Source: Yamadazyma tenuis
Lineage: Eukaryota; Ascomycota; Pichiomycetes; Serinales; Debaryomycetaceae
DNA length: 64,000 nucleotides
NCBI RefSeq assembly: GCF_029203305.1
Contig: NC_089466.1
Coordinates: forward strand, 992,001-1,056,000
Direction: 5' to 3'
The notes below the pieces were generated by a model that did not search any database, was not told the DNA's origin, and saw only the letters and a program-made list of their open reading frames with translations. Position 1 is the stretch's first letter. Every line of letters starts with the position of its first letter. The position numbers and the translations under genes were made by a program. This document shows, piece after piece, positions 29,511-39,156 of the stretch.

Positions 29511-29610
29511 CCATGACACAGTTGACACAGTTTATGACGCGATTTATGACACAGTTTATGACAAAGTTTATGACACAGTTTATGACAAAGTTTATGACAA
29601 AGTTTATCAT
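29511..29610. repeat. 12-bp tandem repeat array TTTATGACAMAG
   Basis: Six consecutive 12-bp units occupy 29531-29602 (TTTATGACACAG alternating with TTTATGACAAAG; the first is TTTATGACGCGA). Degenerate partial units lie at 29511-29530 and 29603-29610. It sits in the DIA4 promoter or leader. On the minus strand it spells a repetitive Lys-Leu-Cys-His frame without an ATG. Confidence 0.88.
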
Positions 29611-29667
29611 ACAACACCCACCGCGAAATGCATTTAGCTGCACCGGCCTTGCATCTTTTTGTCTACG

Positions 29668-31011
29668 ATGAAATCGCGAAATTCAACCATGAGGCTCTTG
29701 AGATACTACTCGATTCTCCCCAAACCCAACCTAGAGATCAGGTCTATCATCACCAACAAGGATGCCTACAAAGACTCCATTCTTAAACGAGAGACCAAAA
29801 ATCTTCTACACAACCTCGAGACTGTGGCCTCCCAGAGACCCCAGGAACTCGAGCTCATCGCTCGCCTAAACAGTTTGAAACACAAAAGAGCCCAAATCAC
29901 AAAGTCCATCACTCCCGAGAACAAACAAACGGTGCTCCCACAACTTGCAGACATCAAGAAATCCATCAAAAGTCTCGAACCGAAGGTCGACGAGCTTTCA
30001 GCAACAGTTTTGGCCAACGCTGAGGCTCTTCCAAATCTCATTGACCCATCTGTCAAACTGCACCAACAGGTGGTGGAGTACCTCAACGTCCTCGAGACCG
30101 AGATACCATCACCTCTACCCGAAGATGATGAGACTCTTCGAGTATTCGACCACAAAACCATTGGAGAAAGAAAGGGAATATTTGAATTTGCCAAAGCTTC
30201 AAAGATTTCGGGGTCTTCGTGGTACTACTTGGTTGGTGACGGGGCGTTGCTTGAAAATGCCTTGGTTCAGTACGCGTTGGCACAGGCCACCCACCACCAC
30301 TACCAATTTGTCATTCCGCCCACAATTGTGAAGAACGAAGTCATCAAAGCGTGTGGGTTCAAGCCCAAAGATCAGCATAACGAGCAACAAATCTATGAAA
30401 TCAGCGACAGCGACTCATCATTGATCGGAACATGTGAGATTCCTCTCGCTGGGTACCATGCCAATATCAACTTCCAGGTGTCTGAGCAGTTTCCCAAAAA
30501 ATACGTGGGTCTATCACGGTCTTTCAGAGCTGAGGCCGGTTCGAGAGGAAGAGATACCAAGGGGTTGTACCGAGTCCACGAATTCACCAAGTTGGAGTTG
30601 TTCCACTATACGACGCCCGAATCGTCTGCGCTCGAATTGGAGCAGTTGATGGAGTTCCAGAAGAGTCTAATCAAGAACTTGGGATTGAAGGCCAAAGTCA
30701 TCAATATTCCCTATAACGACTTGGGAGCCCCCGCGTACAAGAAGTACGACATCGAGGCGTGGATGCCGGGAAGGAATAGCTGGGGCGAGTTGACTAGTTC
30801 TTCCAATTGCACAGACTACCAGTCTCGGAGACTTAATATTCGATACTTTGACCAGGAAAAGAACCTCAAGTATGTGCACACGTTGAACGGAACGGCTATG
30901 GCGGTGCCTCGGGTGATTGTGGCAATTGTGGAACAAAACTACGATCCGGTCACCGATCAAATCAAAATCCCCGACGTGCTTGTCCCATTGATGGGTAAAA
31001 AATATATATAG
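29668..31011 (+). CDS. DIA4: mitochondrial seryl-tRNA synthetase
   Basis: A 447-residue class II seryl-tRNA synthetase. The N-terminus (from M-K-S-R-N-S or the second ATG at 29689, M-R-L-L-R-Y-Y) is basic and aromatic without acidic residues, a mitochondrial targeting signal. A long antiparallel coiled-coil tRNA-binding arm (about 60-135) follows. Class II motif 2 is F-R-A-E-A-G-S-R-G-R-D, with R-V-H-E-F-T-K-L-E-L-F. Motif 3 is G-T-A-M-A-V-P-R. It is the Dia4-type mitochondrial enzyme rather than cytosolic Ses1. Confidence 0.92.
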   Translation: MKSRNSTMRLLRYYSILPKPNLEIRSIITNKDAYKDSILKRETKNLLHNLETVASQRPQELELIARLNSLKHKRAQITKSITPENKQTVLPQLADIKKSIKSLEPKVDELSATVLANAEALPNLIDPSVKLHQQVVEYLNVLETEIPSPLPEDDETLRVFDHKTIGERKGIFEFAKASKISGSSWYYLVGDGALLENALVQYALAQATHHHYQFVIPPTIVKNEVIKACGFKPKDQHNEQQIYEISDSDSSLIGTCEIPLAGYHANINFQVSEQFPKKYVGLSRSFRAEAGSRGRDTKGLYRVHEFTKLELFHYTTPESSALELEQLMEFQKSLIKNLGLKAKVINIPYNDLGAPAYKKYDIEAWMPGRNSWGELTSSSNCTDYQSRRLNIRYFDQEKNLKYVHTLNGTAMAVPRVIVAIVEQNYDPVTDQIKIPDVLVPLMGKKYI

Positions 31012-31023
31012 ATATGTACATAG

Positions 31024-31734
31024 TTATTTGAGAATATCAAGTGTAGGGGGTGTACTGACTATCCTCTTTTTGATTTTGGGGACACTAATCAGCAGAAGCT
31101 TGAGATTATGGAGGGTTTCGATGTTGGTGACCATGTCGAGCTGGGGTTCGAGTTGTTTGGTTTGGTGGAGGAGGGTCTCGTACTGTTTTTGCAACTGCTG
31201 GAGCGCGACAAATTTGGTCGAATACAAGCTGCACAACTGAGTGTGCTTGCTTTCAAGAGCCTTGTACTTGGCTTCGAGAACATTGTACTTGGATTCAAGC
31301 AGTGATATGGCGTTCGTGGTGTCGTGGTCATCTGTGAGTTGTGATAACATGGCTCTCATTTCATCCTGCCAGGTGTATGTATCTTTTTCCACACTGAGTC
31401 TGTCAAGGATGGCTTCGAGAAGCCGAGTAGACTTCAGATCAAGGTGTACGGCCTGCAACTCACTGACAATAGGATCCACAATGTCTCTGGGGTTTATCTT
31501 ATACTCGTCAAATATCTGGACCAAGTCGGGTTTGGTGATATTATTATTGTGCACCAAACTGTTCAAAAGCTTGTTCAAGTTGTCGTTGTTGTTTCTCAGC
31601 CGGTTCACCAATTCTGTCAAATCGACTGTGGTTTGTTTTGTACTGAGTTCGATATTGGACAATTGAGATGAGATGTTGGTCAGGATAGACTTTTGAGTTT
31701 CTGCTACAGGGATATTTTCCTTATCAGTAAACAT
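31024..31734 (-). CDS. KEN-box coiled-coil protein of unknown function
   Basis: A 236-residue protein beginning M-F-T-D-K-E-N-I-P, which places a K-E-N box (APC/C degron) at residues 5-7. Most of the chain is helical with heptad-like Leu/Ile spacing: about 22-75 and 150-215 are likely coiled coils. The C-terminus is basic (K-I-K-K-R) with S-T-P-P, a possible Cdk site. A cell-cycle or spindle/kinetochore role is inferred from these features only. The frame has an earlier ATG at 31776, just 5 bp past the SRO7 stop; I prefer 31734. It converges on DIA4, the stops being about 12 bp apart. Confidence 0.6.
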   Translation of the reverse strand: MFTDKENIPVAETQKSILTNISSQLSNIELSTKQTTVDLTELVNRLRNNNDNLNKLLNSLVHNNNITKPDLVQIFDEYKINPRDIVDPIVSELQAVHLDLKSTRLLEAILDRLSVEKDTYTWQDEMRAMLSQLTDDHDTTNAISLLESKYNVLEAKYKALESKHTQLCSLYSTKFVALQQLQKQYETLLHQTKQLEPQLDMVTNIETLHNLKLLLISVPKIKKRIVSTPPTLDILK

Positions 31735-31781
31735 TATAGCACTTGGTTCGTGTATTTTAGACAAAATGGTAAACATCGCGA

Positions 31782-34700
31782 CTAAAAACCAAACTTGCTC
31801 TTGAAGGCCGATGAGTACATCAGCCGTTTTTGACTTTCAAGAGACTCATTCATGGTTTCACTCATGGAATTGGCATATCCATTGAGGCTCTCTTCCATCT
31901 GCTCAACCCCTGTTTGTAGACTCTTCATGAACCCGGTCAGTCCAAAGTTCCTGGTGGTGCCATCTTTCCTCACAGGTTCCTTGTAACCACGACCATCATC
32001 GCTTCTTTCAACACCGCCGTAGGTGTTACCGTAGCCAGCCGTCTGGTTGTTTTCTGGACTGATATTGAAGGCCATTTGACTCTCTGGGTGTTTGGCAGGT
32101 TTCCGGTTGGGTCCTCCAATCAATGCATTCAAGTCAGGTACCGAGATGACGGTAGATGCTCCCTTGGCCCATTGCAATGCGCTGACACTTGGTTTGGGCG
32201 GAATAACGCTGTTTTCGTTGAACAACAAATCGGTGGTATCCTTGTTTTTGCGTCTAGGATCCTTTATCGATAAGGCCAAGTTGATGAACTCGGATTCTCC
32301 AGTACGTACGTAGAGATCTCCAGTTCTCAACACGTTGGATTTGGAGATCGAGTTCAAGTCATACGACTTAACAAGGTCCTTGGAGAGCTTATAGTCGGTG
32401 ATATCTGCCAATGCCGGCAAGTTGCTCAACTTGATAAAACCGGTTCTCAACACCGATGCCAAAATCACTCCTTTAGCACCAATATCAACCACCCCGGCGC
32501 TACAGCAATGCTCTTCGATAACCTTGTGAGCCAACTTTTGCTTTGGTGGTTTCAAAACCCGAATATCTTTGTCAGAAGCTAGAATCAAATATCCTGGAAT
32601 CAAAATGCCTTGACTCAACTTGTTGAACACATCTAGAGTGGGCACGGTAGAAGCTCCTTTGCTACTGATGGGAATGATTTCTTTAATGCAACTGTCTTCT
32701 GACGATCTGTAGTTCAATTTCATCGTCTTGTCAGCAAGCATCACCTCGAACCCTCCATTTGCCTGAGGCAAGATCTTGAAGTACAACAAGTTTCCTCCTT
32801 CGTTGGTTCCGACAATCAACAAAATGGACGAATATCCTTCCTGAGCATACTCCATGATGGAGAACTCCATGGAGGTGGCATAGCAGCCAGCAGATGCGGT
32901 TGGTACCAATTTGGCAATAGACTCCATATTGTAAATGATGGCTGGACCTCTTCCAATGTCACACACCACCAATCTTCCGGATTTATACCCAACCGCACAA
33001 AAGCCAATCCCACAAGCCTTGAGGCTGGTGATTTCGTCGGGCTGGTCAAGGGCCATCAAGTTCATTGGTAGAAAGGTTGATGAGTCTGCAAAAGTGCCTC
33101 TAATTCTTTCCGAGATGTTGATGATCTTAGCATTCTCATTAGCATGTTGAACTGGACATCCAGAGTAATCTGGAGACAAAGGCTTTCTGCTGGGGTTGAT
33201 CTTTCCGAATTTGCACAACACTACATTTCCATTTCCCAAACCGACAACCAAATCCCTACTCTCAAATGCACAGGAAACACTCGATATGCTCAAGTCTTCG
33301 TACCTGTTGGCAACCAAAGTTTCCTTTAAGCTGATCTGGATCAACCCTTCTTGTTCTTCCACTTCACCTCTAGTGATATCCAACAACCGCACAATTCCTC
33401 CTTCATTACCCGTGACCAAAACCTTACGGTAATGATCATTATGTCCGATGGATCTAATGATGTTCTCGTTGATAGCAGCTCCTCCTTGTAAGAGCAACTC
33501 GGTTTTGGCCTTGACACCAGTAGATATCCGACTCGACTGAACCCCGTACCAGTCGATTCTCTTGATGAGCTCGACTTTACTGTAAGTAACAGGAGGATGG
33601 ACAAACGCAATGGTGGGAGGAAGTAACAACTTGCCCAAGTCGGTGTTATCGTTGTTGATCATCAATTCACCAAACACAGACAAATAGATGTTGTTGAGGT
33701 TGGACTTCAATAATATATAACCAGGATTGTGCCCACCATTGAAGTAGGGACACCCCAACTGGGGCAATGGGACTATCTTATCCAAGAACTCGGCTTTTCC
33801 GGTGTTGTTTTGGTAGAAGTTGATAGCCATCATCTTCTGGCCATTCTGAGGTTTGCTGTAGAAGTCCCCTTGTTTGTCATGCGATGTCATTGAGTATTTT
33901 AACGTGAGTCCAAAATCAAGAATATAAACTCGGTCTGGATGGTCACTATCACCTCCACAGATCAAGAGCTTGGTCAACTCGGGATCGGATCCACAAACCC
34001 ATCTGACCGACTGGATCGGTAAGAAATGCTGAGGTGCTTGCACTGGAGCTCCCGGCTTGTGGAGGTTTATTTCATAAATGCTTCTTGCTTCAAGCAAAGT
34101 GCCTGAATTGGCATCCCAGAACACCATGGAATTGTCGGCATGGACCGTAACGATGTGGAGACCATTGGGGTGGAAATGGGACTCCACCACCTCCAGAACC
34201 ACTTCCTTAGGACTGCTGAAAAGCTTTTTCTTCCCACTGTTTGCAACATTCAAAGCCCAGTCGAATCCTCTTGCACCTTTGGGTAAATTGTAGATAAATA
34301 CTTGTTTTACGTCCCCACTGGCGATGGAGTACAACACAGCACAGTGTGAGTAAGTGAGCAACAAAACACCTATATCTCTGGGATGCCACTCGATGTGTAG
34401 CACCGGAGAAAGCTTTTCTTTGGGCAAAACCTTCTTCTGCAAGTTATCGACTCTTAATGGAGAAAGGTTCAAGCGGTCAACGTCGTAGAACACAAAACTG
34501 CCGTTAGTCAATCCAATTACAATCCAATCCAAGCCCGGATCCAGCGTGACGCTGCTGATCGAGCCGGGAGGCAGATAATTGGTTAATATTTGTTTGGAGT
34601 ACAAGGAGAAGATTGTTATGGTGGAAGTAGCCAGAACTGCCACCAAGTATATGCCTTTGATGAATCTCAAGTCGATGATAGGACTGGAAGAGTTGAGTTC

Positions 34701-34958
34701 AAATACCACTTCGACTGTGCTTTGTCCTATGACACGAATTTCGTTGTTTGAGGTGGATATCGCAAGTAGACTTTGAACTGGGTCGTAAGCCACCGCCAAG
34801 ATCAGGTGATCCTTTAACCCGTACTGGATCAAGTTGTCGATTTGAAGGTCCTTAGGGTTCAAGTCGGGCGATATGTTGGAAGAGCTGGAGTTCTTGATAG
34901 CATTACTTACCGAGTTAAGTGATAAAGGCAGTTTTTTCAGTTTTAGCTTGTTGAACAT
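31782..34958 (-). CDS. SRO7: Lgl-family exocytosis regulator Sro7/Sro77
   Basis: A 1058-residue tomosyn/Lgl protein. WD40 propeller repeats occupy roughly the first 850 residues (for example G-L-T-N-G-S-F-V-F-Y-D and H-P-R-D-I-G-V-L-L-L-T-Y-S). The C-terminal tail (about 880-1058) contains the Lgl autoinhibitory region and a degenerate SNARE-like segment around M-E-E-S-L-N-G-Y. Sro7/77 bind the t-SNARE Sec9 and Sec4-GTP at sites of polarised secretion. The N-terminal M-F-N-K-L-K-L-K-K begins at ATG 34958; a TTG-opened extension is discarded. Budding yeast has two paralogues; only one is seen here. Confidence 0.92.
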   Translation of the reverse strand: MFNKLKLKKLPLSLNSVSNAIKNSSSSNISPDLNPKDLQIDNLIQYGLKDHLILAVAYDPVQSLLAISTSNNEIRVIGQSTVEVVFELNSSSPIIDLRFIKGIYLVAVLATSTITIFSLYSKQILTNYLPPGSISSVTLDPGLDWIVIGLTNGSFVFYDVDRLNLSPLRVDNLQKKVLPKEKLSPVLHIEWHPRDIGVLLLTYSHCAVLYSIASGDVKQVFIYNLPKGARGFDWALNVANSGKKKLFSSPKEVVLEVVESHFHPNGLHIVTVHADNSMVFWDANSGTLLEARSIYEINLHKPGAPVQAPQHFLPIQSVRWVCGSDPELTKLLICGGDSDHPDRVYILDFGLTLKYSMTSHDKQGDFYSKPQNGQKMMAINFYQNNTGKAEFLDKIVPLPQLGCPYFNGGHNPGYILLKSNLNNIYLSVFGELMINNDNTDLGKLLLPPTIAFVHPPVTYSKVELIKRIDWYGVQSSRISTGVKAKTELLLQGGAAINENIIRSIGHNDHYRKVLVTGNEGGIVRLLDITRGEVEEQEGLIQISLKETLVANRYEDLSISSVSCAFESRDLVVGLGNGNVVLCKFGKINPSRKPLSPDYSGCPVQHANENAKIINISERIRGTFADSSTFLPMNLMALDQPDEITSLKACGIGFCAVGYKSGRLVVCDIGRGPAIIYNMESIAKLVPTASAGCYATSMEFSIMEYAQEGYSSILLIVGTNEGGNLLYFKILPQANGGFEVMLADKTMKLNYRSSEDSCIKEIIPISSKGASTVPTLDVFNKLSQGILIPGYLILASDKDIRVLKPPKQKLAHKVIEEHCCSAGVVDIGAKGVILASVLRTGFIKLSNLPALADITDYKLSKDLVKSYDLNSISKSNVLRTGDLYVRTGESEFINLALSIKDPRRKNKDTTDLLFNENSVIPPKPSVSALQWAKGASTVISVPDLNALIGGPNRKPAKHPESQMAFNISPENNQTAGYGNTYGGVERSDDGRGYKEPVRKDGTTRNFGLTGFMKSLQTGVEQMEESLNGYANSMSETMNESLESQKRLMYSSAFKSKFGF

Positions 34959-35065
34959 GGCGTAGGTTAATTGCGAAAGTTGGAGTGCGAAGTTGATTTT
35001 GAAACACGTAAATACAATTTTCAACTTGGTATATCTAGTGATATTTCAAATCTTAAGTATTCACA

Positions 35066-35371
35066 ATGGTACGTATGACATTATAGGATGATGAGTGACC
35101 TCTTATACTGACGTTTCTTCAGTTTGATCAGTTAGTTGGTTTGGCTATGCTTGGTGTTGCCGTGGCTGTCTTTGTATACTATTCTACTTGGGTGTTAGTG
35201 TTACCTTTTGTTGATGATTCAAGTTTCTTGCAGAGTTTCTTCTTGCCAAGAGACTATGCTATTAAGCTTCCCTTATTGTTGTTGTTAATCGGGGGAGTTG
35301 CCGTGGGTTCTTTTGTGGGAAGTGTTTTGATCAAGGAATCTAACAAGAAGAAGGCCAAGAAGGCCGAATAA
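35066..35371 (+). CDS. DPM2: dolichol-phosphate mannose synthase regulatory subunit Dpm2, spliced
   Basis: The spliced model is ATG at 35066-35068, an intron at 35069-35122 and exon 2 at 35123-35371, giving 83 residues. The mature N-terminus M-F-D-Q-L-V-G matches the Dpm2 family, with two membrane helices (about 5-25 and 50-72), the conserved T-W-V-L-V-L-P-F-V-D loop between them, and a Lys-rich C-terminus. Dpm2 stabilises Dpm1 and Dpm3 in the ER for mannosyl donor synthesis. S. cerevisiae uses a single-subunit Dpm1, so a DPM2 gene marks the multi-subunit system. It is divergent from SRO7, with 107 bp between starts. Confidence 0.9.
35069..35122 (+). other. spliceosomal intron of DPM2 (54 bp), directly after the start codon
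   Basis: A GTACGT donor immediately follows the ATG. A TACTGAC branch-like site lies near 35106-35112, and the acceptor is TTCAG. Without splicing, the frame after ATG reaches a stop within a few codons. With splicing, the conserved second residue Phe follows the Met. Confidence 0.88.
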
Positions 35372-35496
35372 CTAGGACCGATAATAACGGCCCCATTATT
35401 ACAGGAATCGGCCCCATTAGCACCGTCACCATGAGACACACAGTGTCAATCGAATTCAATGAAGTTTACAAGCATTTGTAAATTGTTAAATATGTA

Positions 35497-36972
35497 CTAG
35501 GATCTAATGATAAAGTCTCCAGTTTTGGTCAAGTATTTCACTCCTTTGTAGGGCTTAACGGTCTCACTCAATCCTTTCGCGCTGACTATCTTTAAGCTGT
35601 CTACCTTTATTCCTGAAGGCAATGACCCTTTGTTGGTATAAGACAATTTAATGAATGCTGGCTTTAAGACGGGTTTTGTAAATGTCTTGTCTTGTGTAGT
35701 TCTCTCACTATCAAACGTCTCGGAGTCTGTTTCCATGTCACCAGTGATGATAGAACCATACAATATCGGATTCACACCCGGAGTCACACTTCTCAAGTTC
35801 CATTCTGCCTTTCCATTACTCTTATAGCTGAAGTCGCCATGGGTCAATCTGCTGGACTTGATGGTTATCAAGTTCAGATAATTAGCGTTGATTTCGATCA
35901 GGAGGTTTTCGATTTTCGTCACTCCCTTAATAACCGGCAATTGTAGTTTGACCTCAAACTCGTTTTTATGAAGCCCCAACCCATAATTGTAGTCAACACT
36001 TACACTCCCCAACATCGACAATTGGTCTTTTCTCGAGAATTGATCAAGGTCGATGGAATACTTTATCAAAGTGAACTTCCCATCTGGCGGTATGAACGAT
36101 AAAGTCCCGTTGTTTTGCTTCCATGTGTCGAGTTTTACACATCGATGGAACTTGGGGTTGATGTTATTGAGACCAGCCACATTCAAGATCATTTGAAGGC
36201 ACGGTACTCCCGTAAGCCTACTGGTAAATAGAACTTGTCCGTTTATAGTGCTAGATACCGGCACCAAGCTTTTGCTGTACAGACTGGTGGAGGAGGAATT
36301 GGTAGAATAAAATGCAGAATCAAACTGTTTAACTTGTTGAGCCAGGCCCAAGGATTTGGCCACTGACTTGAAGATCACATCAACGGTCTCAACAACATCC
36401 ACATACATTTCGTTGTTTGTGTGGCGGACATTGGATCTTCTCCAGGGAATTGAAGAGGTGTTAAGATCTTGCGATCGGGGCAAATTTGATATGGATGTTG
36501 ACGTCAGTTTCTTGATGGCATTGGTAGTCATCTGGCTGGTTTTGCCTAGAAGCTTGGAGAGGAAGCTGCTAAACGGAACGATATCACGCAATTGGTTGAA
36601 ATCGGTGATGTTGGGGATTCCGTCATCTATCATTTGGCTAATCAAAAGTGTTAAAGTATCATCATTGGACTCGATTTTGGGAATGGCCAACGGGTACCCA
36701 AAGTAGTCATGGATGACATCTATCAACTGGAGGATGAAATGGAACGGTAACATTGGGTTGATATTGGCAACATTCAAGGTGTAAATGATGATGTTGGAGG
36801 TGGTGTATTTGTAGACCGAGTAGTTTTTGTTGATTTCAATGATATTGTTGGGATCTGCCGATAGGGACGACACTACGCTGATGAGCGATTTGAACGACGG
36901 CGATGAAAGGTTGATGAGGTACTCATACACAAGGTTGTTATTTGTGTCAGCTATGTATACTGCTTCAAACAT
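35497..36972 (-). CDS. APM3: AP-3 adaptor complex mu subunit
   Basis: A 491-residue clathrin-adaptor medium chain. The N-terminal longin-like domain (1-140) starts M-F-E-A-V-Y-I-A-D. A linker is followed by a mu-homology domain (about 215-490), beginning near the E-M-Y-V-D-V-V-E-T segment that marks mu subunits. The sequence is most like Apm3, which sorts cargo from the Golgi directly to the vacuole (alkaline phosphatase pathway). Start ATG is 36972; the 14 upstream codons open only with TTG. It converges on DPM2. Confidence 0.88.
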   Translation of the reverse strand: MFEAVYIADTNNNLVYEYLINLSSPSFKSLISVVSSLSADPNNIIEINKNYSVYKYTTSNIIIYTLNVANINPMLPFHFILQLIDVIHDYFGYPLAIPKIESNDDTLTLLISQMIDDGIPNITDFNQLRDIVPFSSFLSKLLGKTSQMTTNAIKKLTSTSISNLPRSQDLNTSSIPWRRSNVRHTNNEMYVDVVETVDVIFKSVAKSLGLAQQVKQFDSAFYSTNSSSTSLYSKSLVPVSSTINGQVLFTSRLTGVPCLQMILNVAGLNNINPKFHRCVKLDTWKQNNGTLSFIPPDGKFTLIKYSIDLDQFSRKDQLSMLGSVSVDYNYGLGLHKNEFEVKLQLPVIKGVTKIENLLIEINANYLNLITIKSSRLTHGDFSYKSNGKAEWNLRSVTPGVNPILYGSIITGDMETDSETFDSERTTQDKTFTKPVLKPAFIKLSYTNKGSLPSGIKVDSLKIVSAKGLSETVKPYKGVKYLTKTGDFIIRS

Positions 36973-37293
36973 GGTGTTGGAGATTGATTTTGCGCGCAGT
37001 ATTTCTAGCTCCAAAGTTAACTTCGGGTTTACAGCAGATATTGGGCGTATATATTAGGGGGGAGGAGAGTCGAGCTATTTCGTTGGGGATCGTTAATACA
37101 AAAAGAATCGATCAAAACAAAGTACCAGGTGCTTTTGGACATAGCAAAGGCCACAGATGTTGAAGTATTTCACACACACATTATTAATTTTATCCAAAAT
37201 CAACATCCACGAAACCCTAAAAGCATCACTGGTACCCCATTGTTATCGATGTTAAGCGAAAGAATTCAGCAAATTAAAAAGTAAGCACATTGC
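36973..37293 (-). promoter_or_regulatory. region between FET3 and APM3
   Basis: About 320 bp holding the APM3 promoter and the FET3 3' region (both on the minus strand). TATA-like attaatatac lies near 37050. The remainder is AT-rich with no structure I can support. Confidence 0.35.
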
Positions 37294-39156
37294 TTATTGA
37301 CGGCCAGTTTGACTGTCCAAGAAAGACGAAGATTCACCTTCACCTTCGACACCATCTTCCTTGAACTCAGAAATGTCCAATCCCATGTCTTCTACCACCT
37401 TCTGTTCAATGTTCTTGATGTCAGCCACCCCGTAGATAGCGATGGCCACAAGACCCAAGAAGGCAGAGATACACGAGAATACCAAGGCCACAATACCTCT
37501 GGCAGTGAAACCAGCAGGTAAGGGCTTGACCTGGACATTCTGGTTTGTCAAGTCGGTAAAGTCCTTGTCATTATCAGCAGCATTACCCTTCCATGACACT
37601 CCAACCTTATCACAAACATCCTTATGGTTGTCTGTAAGGGTCTGGCGAGAATCATTAAGAATGTCTTCTGGAGCCTCCACAAATTGAAGGGCCAAACCTT
37701 GACGCAAATGCCATTCGATATGACAGTGGAAAAACCAAACACCAGGATGGTCGGCCTTGAATCTCAAAACCATGTACGATTGAGGGTTGACGTACACAAC
37801 GTCTCTCAACACTGGATATTCAGGAAATTCGGACATCGAGTCAGCATCGAACGCCACTGGAGACAGGGTATCAGGGACTCCTTCACCTCTGGAAATTACC
37901 TGGAAAACATGTCCGTGCAAGTGGAACGGATGCTTACCGGTATCCTGGTTATTGACGACAATGTCAACAATGTCGTCTTTTTGCAACACATAAGTATGGG
38001 TGTTGGTACCGTAGATAAGAGCGTTGGTAGCATCGTCTCCGGCGGACAAAAGTGTCAACAAGGTTGGAACCTTTGGTGTAACATAACTGATGTTGTTGAA
38101 GAAAGCATAGTTGACACCGTTACCCAAGTTTGCCATAACCACGTCCACCGTGACCGTCAAGTCAGGGTCTTCGTAAAGAGTTTCATTGTTGTAAGGAGAC
38201 AAGTAAAAGTCGTCGAAAAAGTCCCAGGCATCCACGTAATATTGATCAGGGGTATCGTTATTCTCGTCATATACAAGGACACTGGTTTGATTCAATACCA
38301 AGTCTTTTGGAATTTTATCCAACAAATCCTGGTCCACGGCCGACATAAAGGCATAGTTCTTATCAGTATTGCTCTTGGTTCTAATCAACACCCCGTAACG
38401 TTGGGCCACGGTGATGTAAAGCATATCGGTGGTGTTGGGGTTGACGTAAATTCCATCCACCTCGACAATTTCAAACTCGTGGTCGTCCATATAAAGATAC
38501 TGCGACACAAACGCACCCACATTGACGATTCTGACAAAGTAGGTCTTATTGGGTTCGATATTCCAAGTAAAGTTGGTGGTGTCGTTGACCAAAAAGTTCT
38601 GCGGAATGGGCTCAGCTCCGGTAGGGTTGTACAAGCTCATAAAAGACTTGGAAAGTTCATCACTGCTCTTATGGTACCAATCGGCAATTGTAAGAGTGAT
38701 TTCTTCATCAAAGTCAAATGGATATTCGTCGTCTTCAATGACAAAAACCCCTCTGAGACCATCACCAAGCTGACCAGCCGTATGGGAATGGTACCAAAAT
38801 GTACCCACCTGATCACCAACGGTAAAGTTGTACACAAAGTGAGCACCTGGGGGAATTGGACATTGAGTTACCATTTCAGGACCATCCATTTGAGCACTTC
38901 CTGGTTGAAATAATCCGTGGAAATGCATGGTGGTATTTTGGTCTTCCAACCCATTGGTCAAGTTAAACACTACCCGATCACCTTTTCCTACCCGTAACAC
39001 AGGAGGAGGCCATTCCCCGTTCAAAGTAAGGGCCCTTCTGGTGAACACTCCATCAGGGTTAGCATCCACATAATTGGCGGTATAATTCCAGTAGTGAGTT
39101 TTACAATATCCAAAGCTGATAAAGCTGAATAAAACAATTAGAGACAACAATTTCAT
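37294..39156 (-). CDS. FET3: multicopper ferroxidase (Fet3 type)
   Basis: A 620-residue multicopper oxidase of high-affinity iron uptake. A signal peptide spans residues 1-18 (cleavage near G-Y-C). Three cupredoxin domains follow. Copper ligands are complete: H-F-H-G at 78-81, W-Y-H-S-H at 121-125, H-P-F-H-L-H-G-H and H-C-H-I-E-W-H-L. Many N-x-S/T glycosylation sites are present. A single C-terminal transmembrane helix (about 555-577) and an acidic cytosolic tail fit Fet3, which oxidises Fe2+ for the Ftr1 permease. CTG yeasts have several FET3-like genes (FET31, FET34, FET99); the paralogue is not resolved. Start ATG is 39156. Confidence 0.92.
   Translation of the reverse strand: MKLLSLIVLFSFISFGYCKTHYWNYTANYVDANPDGVFTRRALTLNGEWPPPVLRVGKGDRVVFNLTNGLEDQNTTMHFHGLFQPGSAQMDGPEMVTQCPIPPGAHFVYNFTVGDQVGTFWYHSHTAGQLGDGLRGVFVIEDDEYPFDFDEEITLTIADWYHKSSDELSKSFMSLYNPTGAEPIPQNFLVNDTTNFTWNIEPNKTYFVRIVNVGAFVSQYLYMDDHEFEIVEVDGIYVNPNTTDMLYITVAQRYGVLIRTKSNTDKNYAFMSAVDQDLLDKIPKDLVLNQTSVLVYDENNDTPDQYYVDAWDFFDDFYLSPYNNETLYEDPDLTVTVDVVMANLGNGVNYAFFNNISYVTPKVPTLLTLLSAGDDATNALIYGTNTHTYVLQKDDIVDIVVNNQDTGKHPFHLHGHVFQVISRGEGVPDTLSPVAFDADSMSEFPEYPVLRDVVYVNPQSYMVLRFKADHPGVWFFHCHIEWHLRQGLALQFVEAPEDILNDSRQTLTDNHKDVCDKVGVSWKGNAADNDKDFTDLTNQNVQVKPLPAGFTARGIVALVFSCISAFLGLVAIAIYGVADIKNIEQKVVEDMGLDISEFKEDGVEGEGESSSFLDSQTGRQ

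Larger units (their letters stand above)
28659..29667. promoter_or_regulatory. 1-kb divergent intergenic region, CRZ1 / DIA4
   Basis: A long region with no supported gene. It contains a T/G-biased hexamer run (about 29291-29327) and a 12-bp tandem array (29511-29610) ending about 60 bp before the DIA4 start. The rest shows no RNA gene. The length suggests an elaborate CRZ1 promoter on the 28.7-29.2 kb side. Confidence 0.45.

Noticed and set aside
29312..29617. Minus-strand frame with repeated Lys-Leu-Cys-His
   Set aside because: It arises from the 12-bp tandem array, opens with GTG and has no ATG, so I treat the array as DNA repeat rather than a gene.
37624..38913. 429-codon ATG frame antisense to the ferroxidase gene
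   Set aside because: It lies fully opposite a conserved multicopper oxidase with intact copper ligands. It has no recognisable motif, and long antisense frames are common where codon bias avoids certain triplets.
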